A DNA stretch of 59,094 nt, taken from Paulinella micropora (taxonomy: Eukaryota > Cercozoa > Imbricatea > Euglyphida). Both the position numbers and the translations under genes were made by a program. Below are positions 33,000-43,498 of the stretch, in pieces; within the stretch, counting starts at the first letter, position 1; each line of letters begins with the position of its first letter. The DNA is taken from positions 254,946 through 314,039 of the forward strand of contig BJOX01000076.1 in assembly GCA_009731375.1 (NCBI GenBank), written 5' to 3'. Below the pieces are notes generated by a model. That model worked only from the letters and a program-made list of their open reading frames with translations. It did no database searches and had not been told where the DNA came from.

Positions 33000-35900
33000 T
33001 TAAACACTGACAGAGTGCCAGAAGATTCCGACCCAATAAATCTTTATTATACTGATATGCGATTTGTCACACGTCTCGCTTTAAAATCAACAACAGACCT
33101 AAAAGAAGGGCTTAATTATTATTGGACTGATAACCGCTTTGACACACGTCTCGCTTTAAAATCAACATCAGACATCAAAGAAGGAAAAATTATACGATAC
33201 AGAACAACGAGTGAGGGACAACGACGAAGTCAAAGCATCAACTCAACACAGAAGCAATATTTCCAATCCGCACCAAACCAGCCTTTATAATTTGATAGAC
33301 ACCAACATATCTGCACCATTGGTCGGTCAATACTTAACATATTATGATGTAGATGGCAAATGAAAGAATACCACCCTCGGTTCAATTGATACACTTTCTG
33401 ATGTAGTCATAACCGCACCAATAGCCACTAATAGTTATCTCACATATAATTCAATAAACTGGGTAAATAAAACATTTCCGATAAATGTTGATGAATTCGG
33501 TAATATTAGTATGGGTGGATATTTGAATATAACAGGAGTAAATTTGCTAAATACGAAAGATGTTGATAAATGGATTATTGAGCATAATGATAATAATAAT
33601 AAAGTGTCAGCAGGTGGAAGTATAGACAGCCACAGCGATGTGACAGTAACAGGCTTCCCAGCAGATAACCAACTGCTTATTTATAGCACAGGTGAATGGA
33701 GAAATACGACTTCACGCTTTCTGAGATTAGACGGCACTGCCAGTATGACGGGAGGAATAAATATGAACAACCAAAACATTACAAATGTAAATCAACTAAA
33801 TGGTAGGGCTATCGCAACTTGGTTATCAGAGCACGACTCCAACAACGCGAAAGTGTCGGCAAGTGGAAGTATTGATACACATAGTGATGTGATTATAACA
33901 ACAGCAACAGATAATCAACTGCTTATTTATAGCACAGGACACTGGCGAAATGTGGCATCGCCCTTTCTTAGATTAGACGGCACAGCCAGTATGACAGGAG
34001 CATTAAATATGGGTGGTTATGCTATTTCAGGGGCTTCTACATATAATGGAATTAATCTCACCACTCTTGCAGTTGATGGTTCGGTGGTTAAACTAACAGG
34101 AGACCAAACCATAGCAGGAACCAAAACATTCAGCAACATAATAAATGCGAGTGCGGGGATCGATATGAAAAGCCAAAGCATATCTTGTTGATGGTGTAGA
34201 TGTTTCTGTTCTTTGATACTTCTGTGGTTAAACTAACAGGAGACCAAACCATAGCAGGAAATAAAAAATTGACATCAACTTTAGAAGTAAGTGATTCATC
34301 CAATCCTACTACTTTTGACGGCATCGGCATCGCCTTTGATACAAAAATAGGAATGATTGCAGCACAAAAAACAGCAACAGCGACATGGTATCCGATACAA
34401 ACAACTGGCTCGTATGTAGAGTTATATTCAGGTAATACTTTAATTATAACCGCAGCTGGAACAACATTAAGTTTGAACAACAGAATAACAAACTTAGCCA
34501 CACCATCAGCAACAACGGACGGAGCAAACAAAAGTTATGTGGATACATTAGATGTACAAAATGTAAAACTAACAACAGACCAAACCATAACAGGAAGCAA
34601 AACATTTAATGGGGCGAGCACTACGATAAAATATCTAACTTTAACACAAACGGCTGATTTTAATAATCAAGTTATCATTAATGGTGGAAATATAACATAT
34701 AATGGGGCGAGGATATTAAACCAAAATTGAGGAGATATATTCTTTTCACAGACATCAGGTGATTATCAATATTTCTTATTTACTCTAAATACCGCTACAA
34801 GTGGAACCGCGAACCAAAGAGGTTATGTATTCACGAATGTAGCATTTGATGCAAAAGGGGCGGGACTTTATATTTCAAAACTTTTGGATAATAAAAGTGC
34901 TTCATCTGACATCGTCCGTTTTAACAATGCTGGTGGTATGCGGTTTTATGGTGCTTTGGATATGAACTCAAACAACATAACAAGTGCTGGAACAATAACA
35001 GGAACATCAATTACTTCAACCGCAGGCATAACTACAACCACATTAACGGCGAGCGGATTATTAACAGCAGATGGCGGTTGCAAGTTATCTATTCAAAATA
35101 AAGTAGATGGAGGAAATGGACAGGGTATATTTCTGTGGGATACAAACAACGCAGGATGGGGGATGTATATGGCTCAGCCGGGGACAGGTAAAAGTCTATC
35201 TGGAGGGTCTGCGGTTGCAGGCAACGATATTTCAGGCTTTGCTATAAGATTTAGGTCTGGTTTTGCTTCGGCAGATGGTTTTGTGTGGGAAAATTCTAAT
35301 GAACAATTGTTAATGTCATTAAATGGGGCAAACGGAACTTTATGGACAAAAGGATTAATAACCGCAAATGCAGGCATATCTGTTGTTAATAGCACGGCAG
35401 ATATAAGAGGAGAAGCAAGAAGTGGGTCTCATGCCACACCAGTCGGGTTATATGTCACAGCCAATCTTGGAGCATCTTCTGCCGGTGTTGAATTCAGACA
35501 CAGCAACGGGACACAGGGAGTTGGTTTTGGTTATAATTCAATATATGCTACGGGAAGTAATACCAATCAAGACTTAAATTTTTATGCGAGGGGAAGTGGA
35601 GTTATCTATGCTCAGAGTGCTATAAGTTGTTCTTCAACATTAACTCTTCCAACAACATCCAGCGGATTTTTAACATTAAGACAAAGGCCAAGTTTTACTT
35701 ACGACCCACAAATATATATGAAATCAGGAGGATATTCAAACTATGGTGCGGTCTGTGCATCTCAGGGAATTCTACATGCTTGGACTACTTCAAACTCTTC
35801 AGGTGAGCAGTCTGGCAGTTATAATTATGTTCCTCTAAATGGAGCTTGGACAAACTCATCGGACAGGAGGCTAAAATCAGATATTAAAATATTAGACTGC

Positions 35901-36232
35901 GGGGATTGTTGTGAGAAAATAATGAAAATAAATTGTTGTTCATATTATTTGAAATCAGACGAAAAGAAAGAACAAAAGAACCACGGATTTATTGCTGATG
36001 AAGTTAAAAAAATATTTCCTGAATTTGTATCTGAAAGTGGAATGAAAGCAGACGATGGAAATGGAAATCTTGAAGGCATAACATATACAAGTTTTATACC
36101 AATATTAGTCAGTGCTTTTCAACACATGGCGGAAAAGGTAGTTAATTTAGAAAAACAAAATAATAATCTCATGCTTATTATAGAAGATCTATCTAAGCAA
36201 CTTTCTGAAATCAGAGCAGTCGTTTTACCTAA
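33000..36232 (+). pseudogene. long fibre-type protein with peptidase S74 chaperone, N-terminus lost, broken
   Basis: The first visible part holds two repeats of the YYTDMRF..RLALKST type (33,035-33,180), as in phage and giant-virus fibres. Then come two ~220-base repeats with DNQLLIYSTG..WRN and FLRLDGTASMTG (33,560-34,010), VVKLTGDQTIAG repeats (34,085 and 34,225), and a Gly/Asn/Thr-rich shaft. The C-terminus has a peptidase-S74 intramolecular chaperone, with SDRRLKSDI around 35,857-35,883 (Ser and Lys form the self-cleavage pair in this family) and HGFIADEVKKIFPEFV after it. Such chaperones trimerise the fibre and are cut off. Breaks: stop near 33,288, stop at 33,361, frame change near 34,190, stop at 34,728, and an N-gap at the end. 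The start seems deleted against the integrase remnant. Confidence 0.78.
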
Positions 36233-36243
36233 NNNNNNNNNNC

Positions 36244-36602
36244 ATGTCAAACAATAATACAACTAGACTTCACAGACCACCGCCTATTATGGATATGGAT
36301 GGCGAACTAACTCCCGAATTAAAGTCTCGTGTTCTTGAAGTAGAACTAAAGACTGAGGAAAAAAAAGTAGAGCACGAATTGGAAGATANNNNNNNNNNCA
36401 TTGTTGTATAAAAAATAGACCAACCGAAAGCCGACTTATTAAGTATCTGTTTCAAATGGGTATCATTATTGCCATTATAACCCTTTGTATCGTGAGGCTA
36501 TCTGAAAAGAACTTACCTTGTGAGGTTGCTAACACTTATGTCGGGCTTTTAACACTATTGATTGGGATATGCCTTCCGTCGCCTTCTAGTTCAAAGAAAT
36601 GA
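36244..36602 (+). CDS. small protein with two predicted membrane segments
   Basis: ATG at 36,244 opens MSNNNTTRLHRPPPIMDM, then an acidic helix (KSRVLEVELKTEEKKVEHEL), then a 10-N gap (36,389-36,398). After it the frame reads HCCIKNRPTES and two hydrophobic stretches (GIIIAIITLCIV and YVGLLTLLIGICL), ending at TGA 36,600-36,602. The true gap length decides whether the two halves share a frame. Small membrane proteins are common in Polintons and their relatives, and a virion or membrane role is only a guess. Confidence 0.5.
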
Positions 36603-36882
36603 ACATTCGTGTAAGTGTATTTTATGCCAAGAACTATCGCCTGCACAGATTAAAGGTAGTGCTTCATCAAAACTAACACACCAATCACTCATAGGCTTAT
36701 ACACACATTTAAATTTAGTTTCTATTCTTGCTTTATACAATAAGCACACGCATCTCGCTTCGTTTGATTTACTCTGCTATAAAAGTCGCAGGCAGTCCGC
36801 GAAATAGCAGAGCACACAAACAAGACTATTAAAATCATTTTTTAGATCAAAGATTTTTTTAAATCTATGTATATTATATAGT
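36603..36882. other. intergenic region upstream of the 36,883 gene
   Basis: AT-rich sequence, with TATATTATATAG directly before the ATG at 36,883 as a possible TATA-like promoter. A frame at 36,562-36,807 has no protein character. Confidence 0.4.
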
Positions 36883-37284
36883 ATGTCGGAGTTCAAATAC
36901 CAAAAGATTATTTTTCTGAGCAATGATTTTGTGGGAAGCAAAACATTTAATAAAAATATTCAAATGTCATTCACACCGACCAAAATGAATGTTAAGTTTA
37001 TTCATTATACGAACGACAAGACTGAAACCAAAACCAGAATTCTTTATATGGACAGAATTGGAATTATCGGCACATTCGCTGATAGTAATATAGCAAACAT
37101 TTCAAACCTTAGTTATAATTTAGGTGTCGTTGGATGGACGGACGGACAATATACATTTAAAGTCCTTGAAACTGACAGCGGAAATATTGATACAGGAAAT
37201 TTAGCGGGAAGNNNNNNNNNNTATATGCTTAGAATTTCTTGCTTAGAATATACACGATGCAAAAAATCAATAATGTCAAGGTGA
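36883..37284 (+). CDS. uncharacterised Polinton protein upstream of the ATPase
   Basis: ATG at 36,883 opens a ~110-residue beta-rich segment (KIIFLSNDF, then RILYMDRIGIIGTF, then SYNLGVVGWTDGQYTF) before a 10-N gap (37,212-37,221). After the gap a frame ends RISCLEYTR... at TGA 37,282-37,284, overlapping the ATPase start by 28 bases. That overlap is common between co-expressed viral genes. Composition would suit a small virion protein, but no family is recognised. Confidence 0.5.
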   Translation: MSEFKYQKIIFLSNDFVGSKTFNKNIQMSFTPTKMNVKFIHYTNDKTETKTRILYMDRIGIIGTFADSNIANISNLSYNLGVVGWTDGQYTFKVLETDSGNIDTGNLAGXXXXYMLRISCLEYTRCKKSIMSR

Positions 37285-38097
37285 AGCCTGTAAAACAAGA
37301 TGGTGNNNNNNNNNNGAACAAGAGGGGGATGGAAACAAAAAAGTCAAGGGTTATAAATTATTCAACGAGCCGTATGCCAATGTATTTCTGCTTGCCAGAA
37401 AAAAGAGCGGGAAAACGACAGCACTATTTGAAATACTGAAACGGACAACAGACAGAAAAACCCGTATTGTTATTATTGCTTCAACAATACACAAGGACTA
37501 CATTTATAAAGCAATGGTAAAGCACTTTAAGAACAGGGGAAACCCGATGGCAATATACACCTTTCTTAAATCAGATGGTGTAAATGTCATTGATTATGAG
37601 TTAGACAAGCTGAACAGACAGGACGAGCAACACGAAGGAGAAGTAAAACAGGACAAAGAGGAAATAGAAAAGCCACAATTTTTTATTTCGGAAAGGAAAA
37701 GAAAAAAGAAGAAGGAGGTGAGAAGAAAGAGAGACCAAGTAAGTATATTTCACCAGAGGTTGTTTTTGTTTTGGATGATTTAGGAAGTGGATTAAGAGAT
37801 AAATCTGTGAGCGATTTGTTAAAAAAGAACAGACACTATAAATCAAAGGTTATTATGTCAAGCCAGTATCTGAACGACCTACGGCCAGAAGCCATTAAGC
37901 AGTTAGATTATTTATTAATCTTTCCGGGTCAGTCTCAAGACAAAATGGAACTCGTGTATAAACACTTAGACTTATCTTTTGATTTTGATTACTTTCTTCA
38001 AAATTATCACGAAGCAACAAAGGAGAGATTTAATTTTCTTTATGTCTCAAGTGTTGATGATGAGTTAAGAACAAATTTTGCCTATCGCATGAAATAA
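37257..38097 (+). pseudogene. DNA-packaging ATPase (FtsK/HerA type, A32-like), frame-shifted
   Basis: ATG at 37,257 (MQKINNVKVKPVKQDG) is followed by a 10-N gap, then PYANVFLLARKKSGKTT, where KKSGKTT (37,400-37,420) is the Walker A loop. VVFVLDDLGSG (37,759-37,790) is Walker B, and SSQYLNDL (near 37,860) fits the sensor strand. In Polintons this enzyme pumps the genome into the capsid. The two halves lie in different frames; the change falls in an A-rich stretch between about 37,685 and 37,740. The C-terminus ends YVSSVDDELRTNFAYRMK with TAA at 38,095-38,097. It sits between virion genes, as usual. Confidence 0.85.
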
Positions 38098-38100
38098 TAT

Positions 38101-38224
38101 TTTTAGAATTATTTTTTTATTTTTGCTGAAAAGATTTTTAAAATCTTTCTAATATATGCCAGTGTCATCAGTGATAATTTCACAACCATCAGGATAATAT
38201 TATAACATCGGATACAATCCATCA
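38101..38224 (+). promoter_or_regulatory. AT-rich possible promoter of the small basic gene
   Basis: TTTTAGAATTATTTTTTTATTTTT starts four bases after the ATPase stop (only the first part matters: TTTTAGAATTATTT). A very similar TTTTAGAATTATTTATTTTT lies at 41,878, upstream of the major capsid gene. The shared string before two virion genes makes it a candidate promoter, not proven. Confidence 0.4.
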
Positions 38225-38431
38225 ATGCCACAGAAGGGAGGAAAAAAGAAAACTAAGAAGAAGGGAGGACAAAAGGGAGGAAAGATTAACTGGGCTAAGG
38301 TTGGAAAAACTGCCTTGGCTGTTAATAAATTCCTCCGCGATAATAAGGTAATTTCTAGAACTGCGGAGGCATTGAGTAGCATTGGGGTGCCTTACGCAGG
38401 TAGTGTTAGTGCTACAGCATCAAAACTCTGA
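38225..38431 (+). CDS. small basic protein (68 aa)
   Basis: ATG at 38,225; MPQKGGKKKTKKKGGQKGGK is followed by a helical, mildly hydrophobic part (VGKTALAVNKFLRDN) and an Ala/Ser-rich end. There is no break. The very basic N-terminus with GG pairs recalls small DNA-binding core peptides of adenovirus-like particles, which are cut by the viral protease after Gly-containing sites. That comparison is inference from composition and from position among virion genes. Confidence 0.6.
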   Translation: MPQKGGKKKTKKKGGQKGGKINWAKVGKTALAVNKFLRDNKVISRTAEALSSIGVPYAGSVSATASKL

Positions 38432-38624
38432 TATGGTAAGCAACGAGGAGGTGCTGTAAAGTTTCGCTGATAGTTATCAACTACACTCTCGTTGCTACCG
38501 CAACCCCCGTTTGTTAATAACCATCGAAAACAAATTAATTTTTTCCTAAAATAAAAAATAGATGTTTTAGAATATAAACGAAGTGTTATAGCAAAATTCG
38601 CAGGCGAATTTTTTATAAGCGGGA
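38432..38624. repeat. intergenic hairpin repeats (copy set 1)
   Basis: TTATCAAC...GTTTGTTAATAA (38,474-38,520) forms an imperfect stem. GATGTTTTAGAAT (38,561) pairs with ATTCTAAAATATC (38,643-38,655) across about 80 bases. The same elements recur at 40,700-40,893, 41,704-41,866 and 45,343-45,472. Confidence 0.65.
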
Positions 38625-39402
38625 ATGCGAAGCATGATGCGCAATTCTAAAATATCAAAGGTAAGACCTCCGCGAGTGTATAGGAATAAGAGCGGGAGAC
38701 CTTATATTATCCAGAAGGGTAAAAAATATTATCTTAATTTTGGTAAGAAAACAAATGATATGAGCACACTTCAAATCGTTAAGTTTTTTTTGAAATATAT
38801 TGGTAAGCAGAGGCCACAAAGGCAGGGCCGCAAACCAAGGGAAAAAATAATCAAATCTGATTTCAATCGTCTTGAACATGAGAACAGAAACCAGATACAA
38901 AGCAACTTACAAAAGAAATATGACATGATACACGAGCAGGAAGAAAAGAAAAAGAAGAAAAGGGATGAGATAGAAGAAGAAAAGAAAAGGCTAGAAAGAA
39001 AAGACAGAGCCGATGCCGAGGAACAAAAAGAGATAATGGATAGGGAACATAAAAGAGAACTAGCGGATATTAATGAACGACAAGAACAAAAAGCCAGAGA
39101 ACTAAGAAGGGAGCAAAAACTCATAGAAGATGTAAAATATGAAGAAGACAGAAAAAATAGGATACAAACATTACCACCGACACCACAATATCAATATATT
39201 ATGCCACCGCAACAGGCAACAGGGGCAGCCACAAGCACCACAATTAGGGGCCCCGCCACAAGCACCGCCATGACCTAATTTAGGAGATGAAGCACCCTTG
39301 AAAACAAAAGAACAATATGAGGAAGAAAAAAAGCAAAAGCAGAAAGATATCGAAACACTGAAATTAGCAGGATATACAGATAATTTCATTAAAAAAAAAT
39401 GA
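38625..39402 (+). pseudogene. basic coiled-coil protein, probably broken near its C-terminus
   Basis: The frame from ATG 38,625 gives a basic N-terminus (SGRPYIIQKGKKYYLNFG), then a long charged coiled coil (38,860-39,150), then a Pro/Gln-rich tail. Its frame ends at 39,278, but protein-like sequence (TKEQYEEEKKQKQKD, LAGYTDNFIKKK) continues in another frame to TGA 39,400-39,402. That stop overlaps the next ATG as ATGA, which supports the longer end. In related repeats the ATG lies right after AAAATATCA; here the triplet is AAG (38,656-38,658), so the original start may be mutated and the ATG at 38,625 may be a substitute. Function unknown. Confidence 0.5.
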
Positions 39403-39920
39403 GTCGTAAAGACTTACAAAAAGCCAGTCAAGATATTCAGACGGCTATAGCCACAGCGACATCTTTAGAGGAACAGAAAAAGTTAGCAGAAGAATATAAA
39501 GAAAAACTTGAAAAGGAAGAAAAGAAAGCAGAAGAAAAGGGTAAGCATTTTGAAAATTTACAAATTAATCAATTTTTAATCTCTGCATTTTCAAAAACTT
39601 ATCACCCAAACATTACTATAAAAGAGTTAGCACAGGCTTTAAAAAAGAGACTAGATAGTGATGGACATAAAAAATTAAATTACAAAGACACTTCAAAGTG
39701 GATAATTAACATGATTAAAAGGTTTAATATTGATGTTGGAAATGAAAAGGAAAACGTAAAAAGAAAAGTAGCGGATTATGCTAGATATGAAGAGTTTATG
39801 GGATATCTCCAAAATGTTGGAGATGTTAAACAAAAAGGGACTGGAGCGAAGACATTAGAAGAATTAATTGATAAGTTATTTTTAATAAAAATAATTACAA
39901 AAATATCTATCCCGCAATGA
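39399..39920 (+). CDS. uncharacterised helical Polinton protein (173 aa)
   Basis: ATG at 39,399 overlaps the previous stop (ATGA). The first ~55 residues are a charged coiled coil (EEQKKLAEEYKEKLEKEEKK). Then comes a globular-looking part (FSKTYHPNITIKELAQALKK, YKDTSKWIINMIKRF). The frame is unbroken to TGA-less TAA/TGA end at 39,920, with a possible frame slip in the A/T-rich last 15 codons. It lies between the coiled-coil gene and the protease. No family recognised. Confidence 0.6.
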   Translation: MSRKDLQKASQDIQTAIATATSLEEQKKLAEEYKEKLEKEEKKAEEKGKHFENLQINQFLISAFSKTYHPNITIKELAQALKKRLDSDGHKKLNYKDTSKWIINMIKRFNIDVGNEKENVKRKVADYARYEEFMGYLQNVGDVKQKGTGAKTLEELIDKLFLIKIITKISIPQ

Positions 39921-39933
39921 TTGGAGGCACACA

Positions 39934-40653
39934 ATGAATAAAAAGGACTTTGTAAAAACTCTAACTAGCAAAATGACTATAGACCCAAATGTAGATAAAC
40001 AAGTTTCAGCGGATTTAAATGTTGATGAAGGGATGCCCCAATCGCTACCCCCGAGCATAAGTTCTGCGGAGCCACAGCAACCACCAAATCTCCAACCAGT
40101 TGGAGATAACGACAACAGCCAGAGCCACAGCAACCACCAAATCTCCAACCAGTTGGAGATAACGAGCAACAGCCAGAAGAGCTACAGGGTGAGGGGCGGG
40201 GACTAATGACTATTGAAATAGACGACATAATGAAAAAATATGGATGGTATCTCGGAGCAATAGCCAGTGATGAAATCTACAAGTTGAAGCCCGGAAGCAG
40301 AAAACGATACGGATTTATTATGAATTTGGACAATCACAAGCAAGCAGGGTCTCATTGGATCGCAGTATGGTTAAGTCTAGATAAAGACAGGAGTGTTAAA
40401 GTGTATGACCCTTTAGCACTTTATGAGCCAACAGAAGACTTTCAACAACAAATGAAACGGCTAATTGACCGAAGTAATCCAGATAGTTATTTGTTAATGA
40501 AGGTTAATCAAGTAAAACAACAATCAAACACCTGAGACACGACACACGTGCGGTTGGCATAGTTTGAGATTTTTAATGGAGCGAGCGAAAGGAAACAGGT
40601 TTAAGTTTGCTAGTGGATATACAGACCTAAAAGAAGAAGAAGCGGAGAAATGA
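39934..40653 (+). pseudogene. adenain-like (Ulp1-type) maturation protease, broken in two places
   Basis: Catalytic parts are visible: His in GSHWIAVWLSLD (near 40,350), Asp in VKVYDPLALYE (near 40,405), and the nucleophile Cys in HTCGWHSLRFL (40,546-40,575). In Polintons this cysteine protease processes virion proteins. The His/Asp part and the Cys part lie in different frames, with the change near 40,530. Upstream, ATG 39,934 opens a Pro/Gln-rich leader that loses frame in a 53-base tandem duplication (units starting 40,069 and 40,122); beyond it the leader frame that reads PEELQGEGRG runs into the protease domain. The last stop considered is TGA at 40,651-40,653. The gene cannot make active enzyme as it stands. 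Confidence 0.75.
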
Positions 40654-40689
40654 AAAGCACAGAATGGGTATGGTTTTGACACCTTTTTA

Positions 40690-40892
40690 TAAAAGATATT
40701 TATCAACTACACTCTCATTCGTTTCACTCATTCTCGTTTGTTGATAAACATCGAAAACCGATTTGTTTTTTTCAATAAACAAAAAACGATGTTTTAGAAT
40801 ATAAACAAACGAAGTTTATGTTATAGCAAAAATCACAAGTGATTTTTTTATAAGCGAGAGTGCGACAGCACGAAACGCAATTCTAAAATATC
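40690..40892. repeat. intergenic hairpin repeats (copy set 2), before the penton gene
   Basis: TATCAAC...GTTGATA (40,700-40,745) is followed by GATGTTTTAGAAT (40,789) and its partner ATTCTAAAATATC, which ends directly at the penton ATG. Between them is AAGCGAGAGTGCG, shared with the reverse strand at 45,350-45,390. Confidence 0.7.
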
Positions 40893-41713
40893 ATGGACTA
40901 CAAGGGAGGCCGTGCGAGTGGTATCTATTACATAAATAGCAAAAACAGAATAACTGGCACAGATAGCGACTTCACACACGAAGTCAATATGAAGGGGTTA
41001 GACAATCCCACACATTGTAAAATTCTTCATATCTATGTGCCAAAGTCATATTACTCTGTGGCTTCACCATATAATACTTTTACTCTTAGCAAAGACGGGT
41101 ATGAGGCTTTAATTACGATACCTGAGGGAAACTACACAATGAACAACTTAAAAAATAAACTATCTGAGATACTGACGGCAGATAGCCCAAATAATTATAC
41201 TTATGTGGTATCCAGTAATAATACAAACATAGAACCAGAAGATTGCAAATTAACATTCAGTGTGTCAGAAAATAAAGGAATTCAACCGCGGTTTATATTT
41301 GATGGCGATACCCGTGTTCACGAGGTTATGGGGTTTGATAGAAATTCAACATATTTCTTTGCTAATAATTTTGTTAAATCACCAAACGTAATTATTCTAA
41401 CTGGCGAAAAGACTTTATACCTACTTTATACCTTCAATCGGACTTAGTTGGTGAAGGAGATAATTACGTGCTACAAGAAATATACACTGCCAACGAAATT
41501 CCATGTGATGCCATTATATACGACGGAAGTGGGTCTGAGTATGGTAAGAAGTTATCAACTAGTTCAAATAATGTATATAGGTTTTATCTTACAGACGAAA
41601 ACGATCAGGCTATAAATCTTAATGGTTTGGGAGTCGTTATGACATTGTTGATTTACAGAGAGACTAATTATTTTAATTTATTTACATCATTTTTCAATAT
41701 AAAATCTAGATGA
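40893..41713 (+). pseudogene. penton (minor capsid) protein, frame-shifted
   Basis: ATG at 40,893 follows the hairpin arm directly. The first 184 codons carry the typical Polinton penton start: a short N-terminus, YINSKNRITGTDSDF, HIYVPKSYYSV, and a PEGNYTMNNL segment. The frame is lost near 41,430, and a second frame gives the C-terminal end (VYRFYLTDENDQAINLNGLG, 41,570-41,630) with its stop at 41,713. A single jelly-roll fold forming the capsid vertices is known for this family. It lies next to the major capsid gene, as in other Polintons. One frame change is the only break seen. Confidence 0.78.
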
Positions 41714-41953
41714 TATTTGACAATTTCACTTCGTGCTACGCACTCTCGTTTATTGTCACAAGTCCCGAAGGGACGTTGTGACGGGACGAAGTCCTTCACA
41801 AACATCGTTTTTTAAACTTTAATGGCTTACGATGTTTTATGATGACGAAGTCAGAATAAAATATCAATTAATTTGATTTTAGAATTATTTATTTTTTCTA
41901 TAAATATATTCTGGTGAATTAGTTAATTTTCACAACTGCCTAAAAAAACAAAA
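41714..41953. repeat. intergenic hairpin repeats (copy set 3) and candidate capsid promoter
   Basis: An inverted version of the unit (CTTCGTGCTACGCACTCTCG) lies at 41,727-41,746. GTCCCGAAGGGAC, a perfect short palindrome, lies near 41,762. ACGATGTTTTATGATGACGA (41,830) recurs as ACGATGTTTTGTGATGACGA at 45,434. TTTTAGAATTATTT at 41,878 matches the string before the small basic gene. Confidence 0.6.
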
Positions 41954-43498
41954 ATGCCTACTCAACACGGCGGAGAATTCGACTTCAGTAAGACTGATTA
42001 TATCAGCGGTTCGTATCGCCTTAACAAACTTACTCCTCGCGAAGGAGCAGGAAATGTTGTTGTTACTTCAGCTGGTGGGTCAGGAAGGCACATTCGACCT
42101 TATCAGTCGCCCATTTAACTTGGCAAAGTCGGTGCTGAGTTTCACTTACGCCCCAGGTGCTTCAGGAGTTGCTGATAGACACAATCGTATTTTTATGGAT
42201 TGTTTGAGTATGATTAGACAGATTCAACTTCAAACCCGTAGCGGTGTTTATTTGTGTGATTTGAATAATGTCGGAACTATTACGAAAATGATTTGGAAGC
42301 CTGAGATTTCATTGAAGGACTTTTTGGCACTTGAGAACCATGGAGCAAGTCTTGGTGTTGGGTGTATGCTTCAAAAGTGTAATACTAATGGACGTGCTAC
42401 AACAGCCTTTACTGCTAACGTGTATGCTGGTCAACAGGCAAGTGTAGCGACTGTAGCGGGTAGTATTGATACCGATGGTCACCTTCAGGCAACATTAAAC
42501 CGTTTTGGTAATGCTATTGCTGGGGCTATCGCTCCTCCATCACTTAATGCACGAAGACATGATGATACTTTGCTGACAACTGGAGCGGGTGCTTTGTCTG
42601 CTGTGAATGTTTCATACACTGAGGCGAAGTATCTTGAGGGAGGTTTTGGTGGTGCTAACACAGACCCCCTTATTTATGTGAAGATTCCATTGTCTATGAT
42701 TTACAATACTATTTTCGCACTTGATAAGACTATTATGTTTCCTGAAATTCTGACCATGCGAATTGTTTGGGCGGCTAGTAACAGAACTGTTTATCACGTT
42801 GGTGGTGTTGATGCTAATACAGGTCTTGCTACCACTATTAATACAGCAAATCAAGGTTCTTTTCCTTGCACCACTAATTCGCAGGTTATAAACTTAAACT
42901 TGTTTCTAGCGGTTGAAACAAACCCTAATGTTATCCAGTCTATTCAACAAAAAGCGAGCAGTGCCGAAGGTATGTCTTTCACAATTGACTACCCATACTC
43001 ATACAAAAACACAATTCAGGCATCTACAAGTCAAAACATTATTATGAGGTTCGATAGAGGACACGGACAGAGAATTAAGAAAATTTACCATTCAGCATTC
43101 AATAATGAAGAAACAAAGAATACTGCGTATGATAACGATAATAGGAATGGTTCGAAGATTACTTCCTTCTACACTACCCTTGACGGGGCTAGACTTCAAG
43201 AATTTAATATTAGCAGCATACAACCCTTGAAGATTACATGTATCTAAAAAATAAGATCGAAGGCAGTGCTTTGGTAAATAGCAATGTCTATCAATACAAC
43301 TGGTTCTGGGTGGATACATTTGACAACACTCGCCCGCTTTGGAGTAAAGACCAGAATGAAATTAGTGGGCTTGACCTTTCTCAAGAGAGACGCTGGGAGA
43401 TGATGGCTACTACTGCAAATGTTGGTCTCATTCATTACACTCTTGCTATCACTCAACGAGAGGTTCAAGTGAAGGCAAAGGTTATTACTATTTCATAA
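41954..43498 (+). pseudogene. major capsid protein (double jelly roll), two frame breaks
   Basis: ATG at 41,954 (MPTQHGGEFDFSKTDYISGS) is followed by a change of frame near 42,080. A long middle frame reads FDLISRPFNLAKSVLSFTY, IFMDCLSMIRQIQLQT, SMIYNTIFALDKTI and SYKNTIQASTSQNIIM. A second change falls near 43,240, and the end reads WVDTFDNTRPLWSKDQ and VQVKAKVITIS with TAA at 43,496-43,498. Length (~514 codons) and these blocks fit the Polinton capsid protein that builds the icosahedral shell from pseudo-hexameric trimers. It lies next to the penton gene. Only two indels separate this copy from an open frame, fewer than in the polymerase or the fibre. Confidence 0.82.

Noticed and set aside
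36562-36807. 81-codon + strand ORF between the membrane protein and the next gene
   Set aside because: It overlaps the end of the membrane protein in another frame and has no protein-like pattern.
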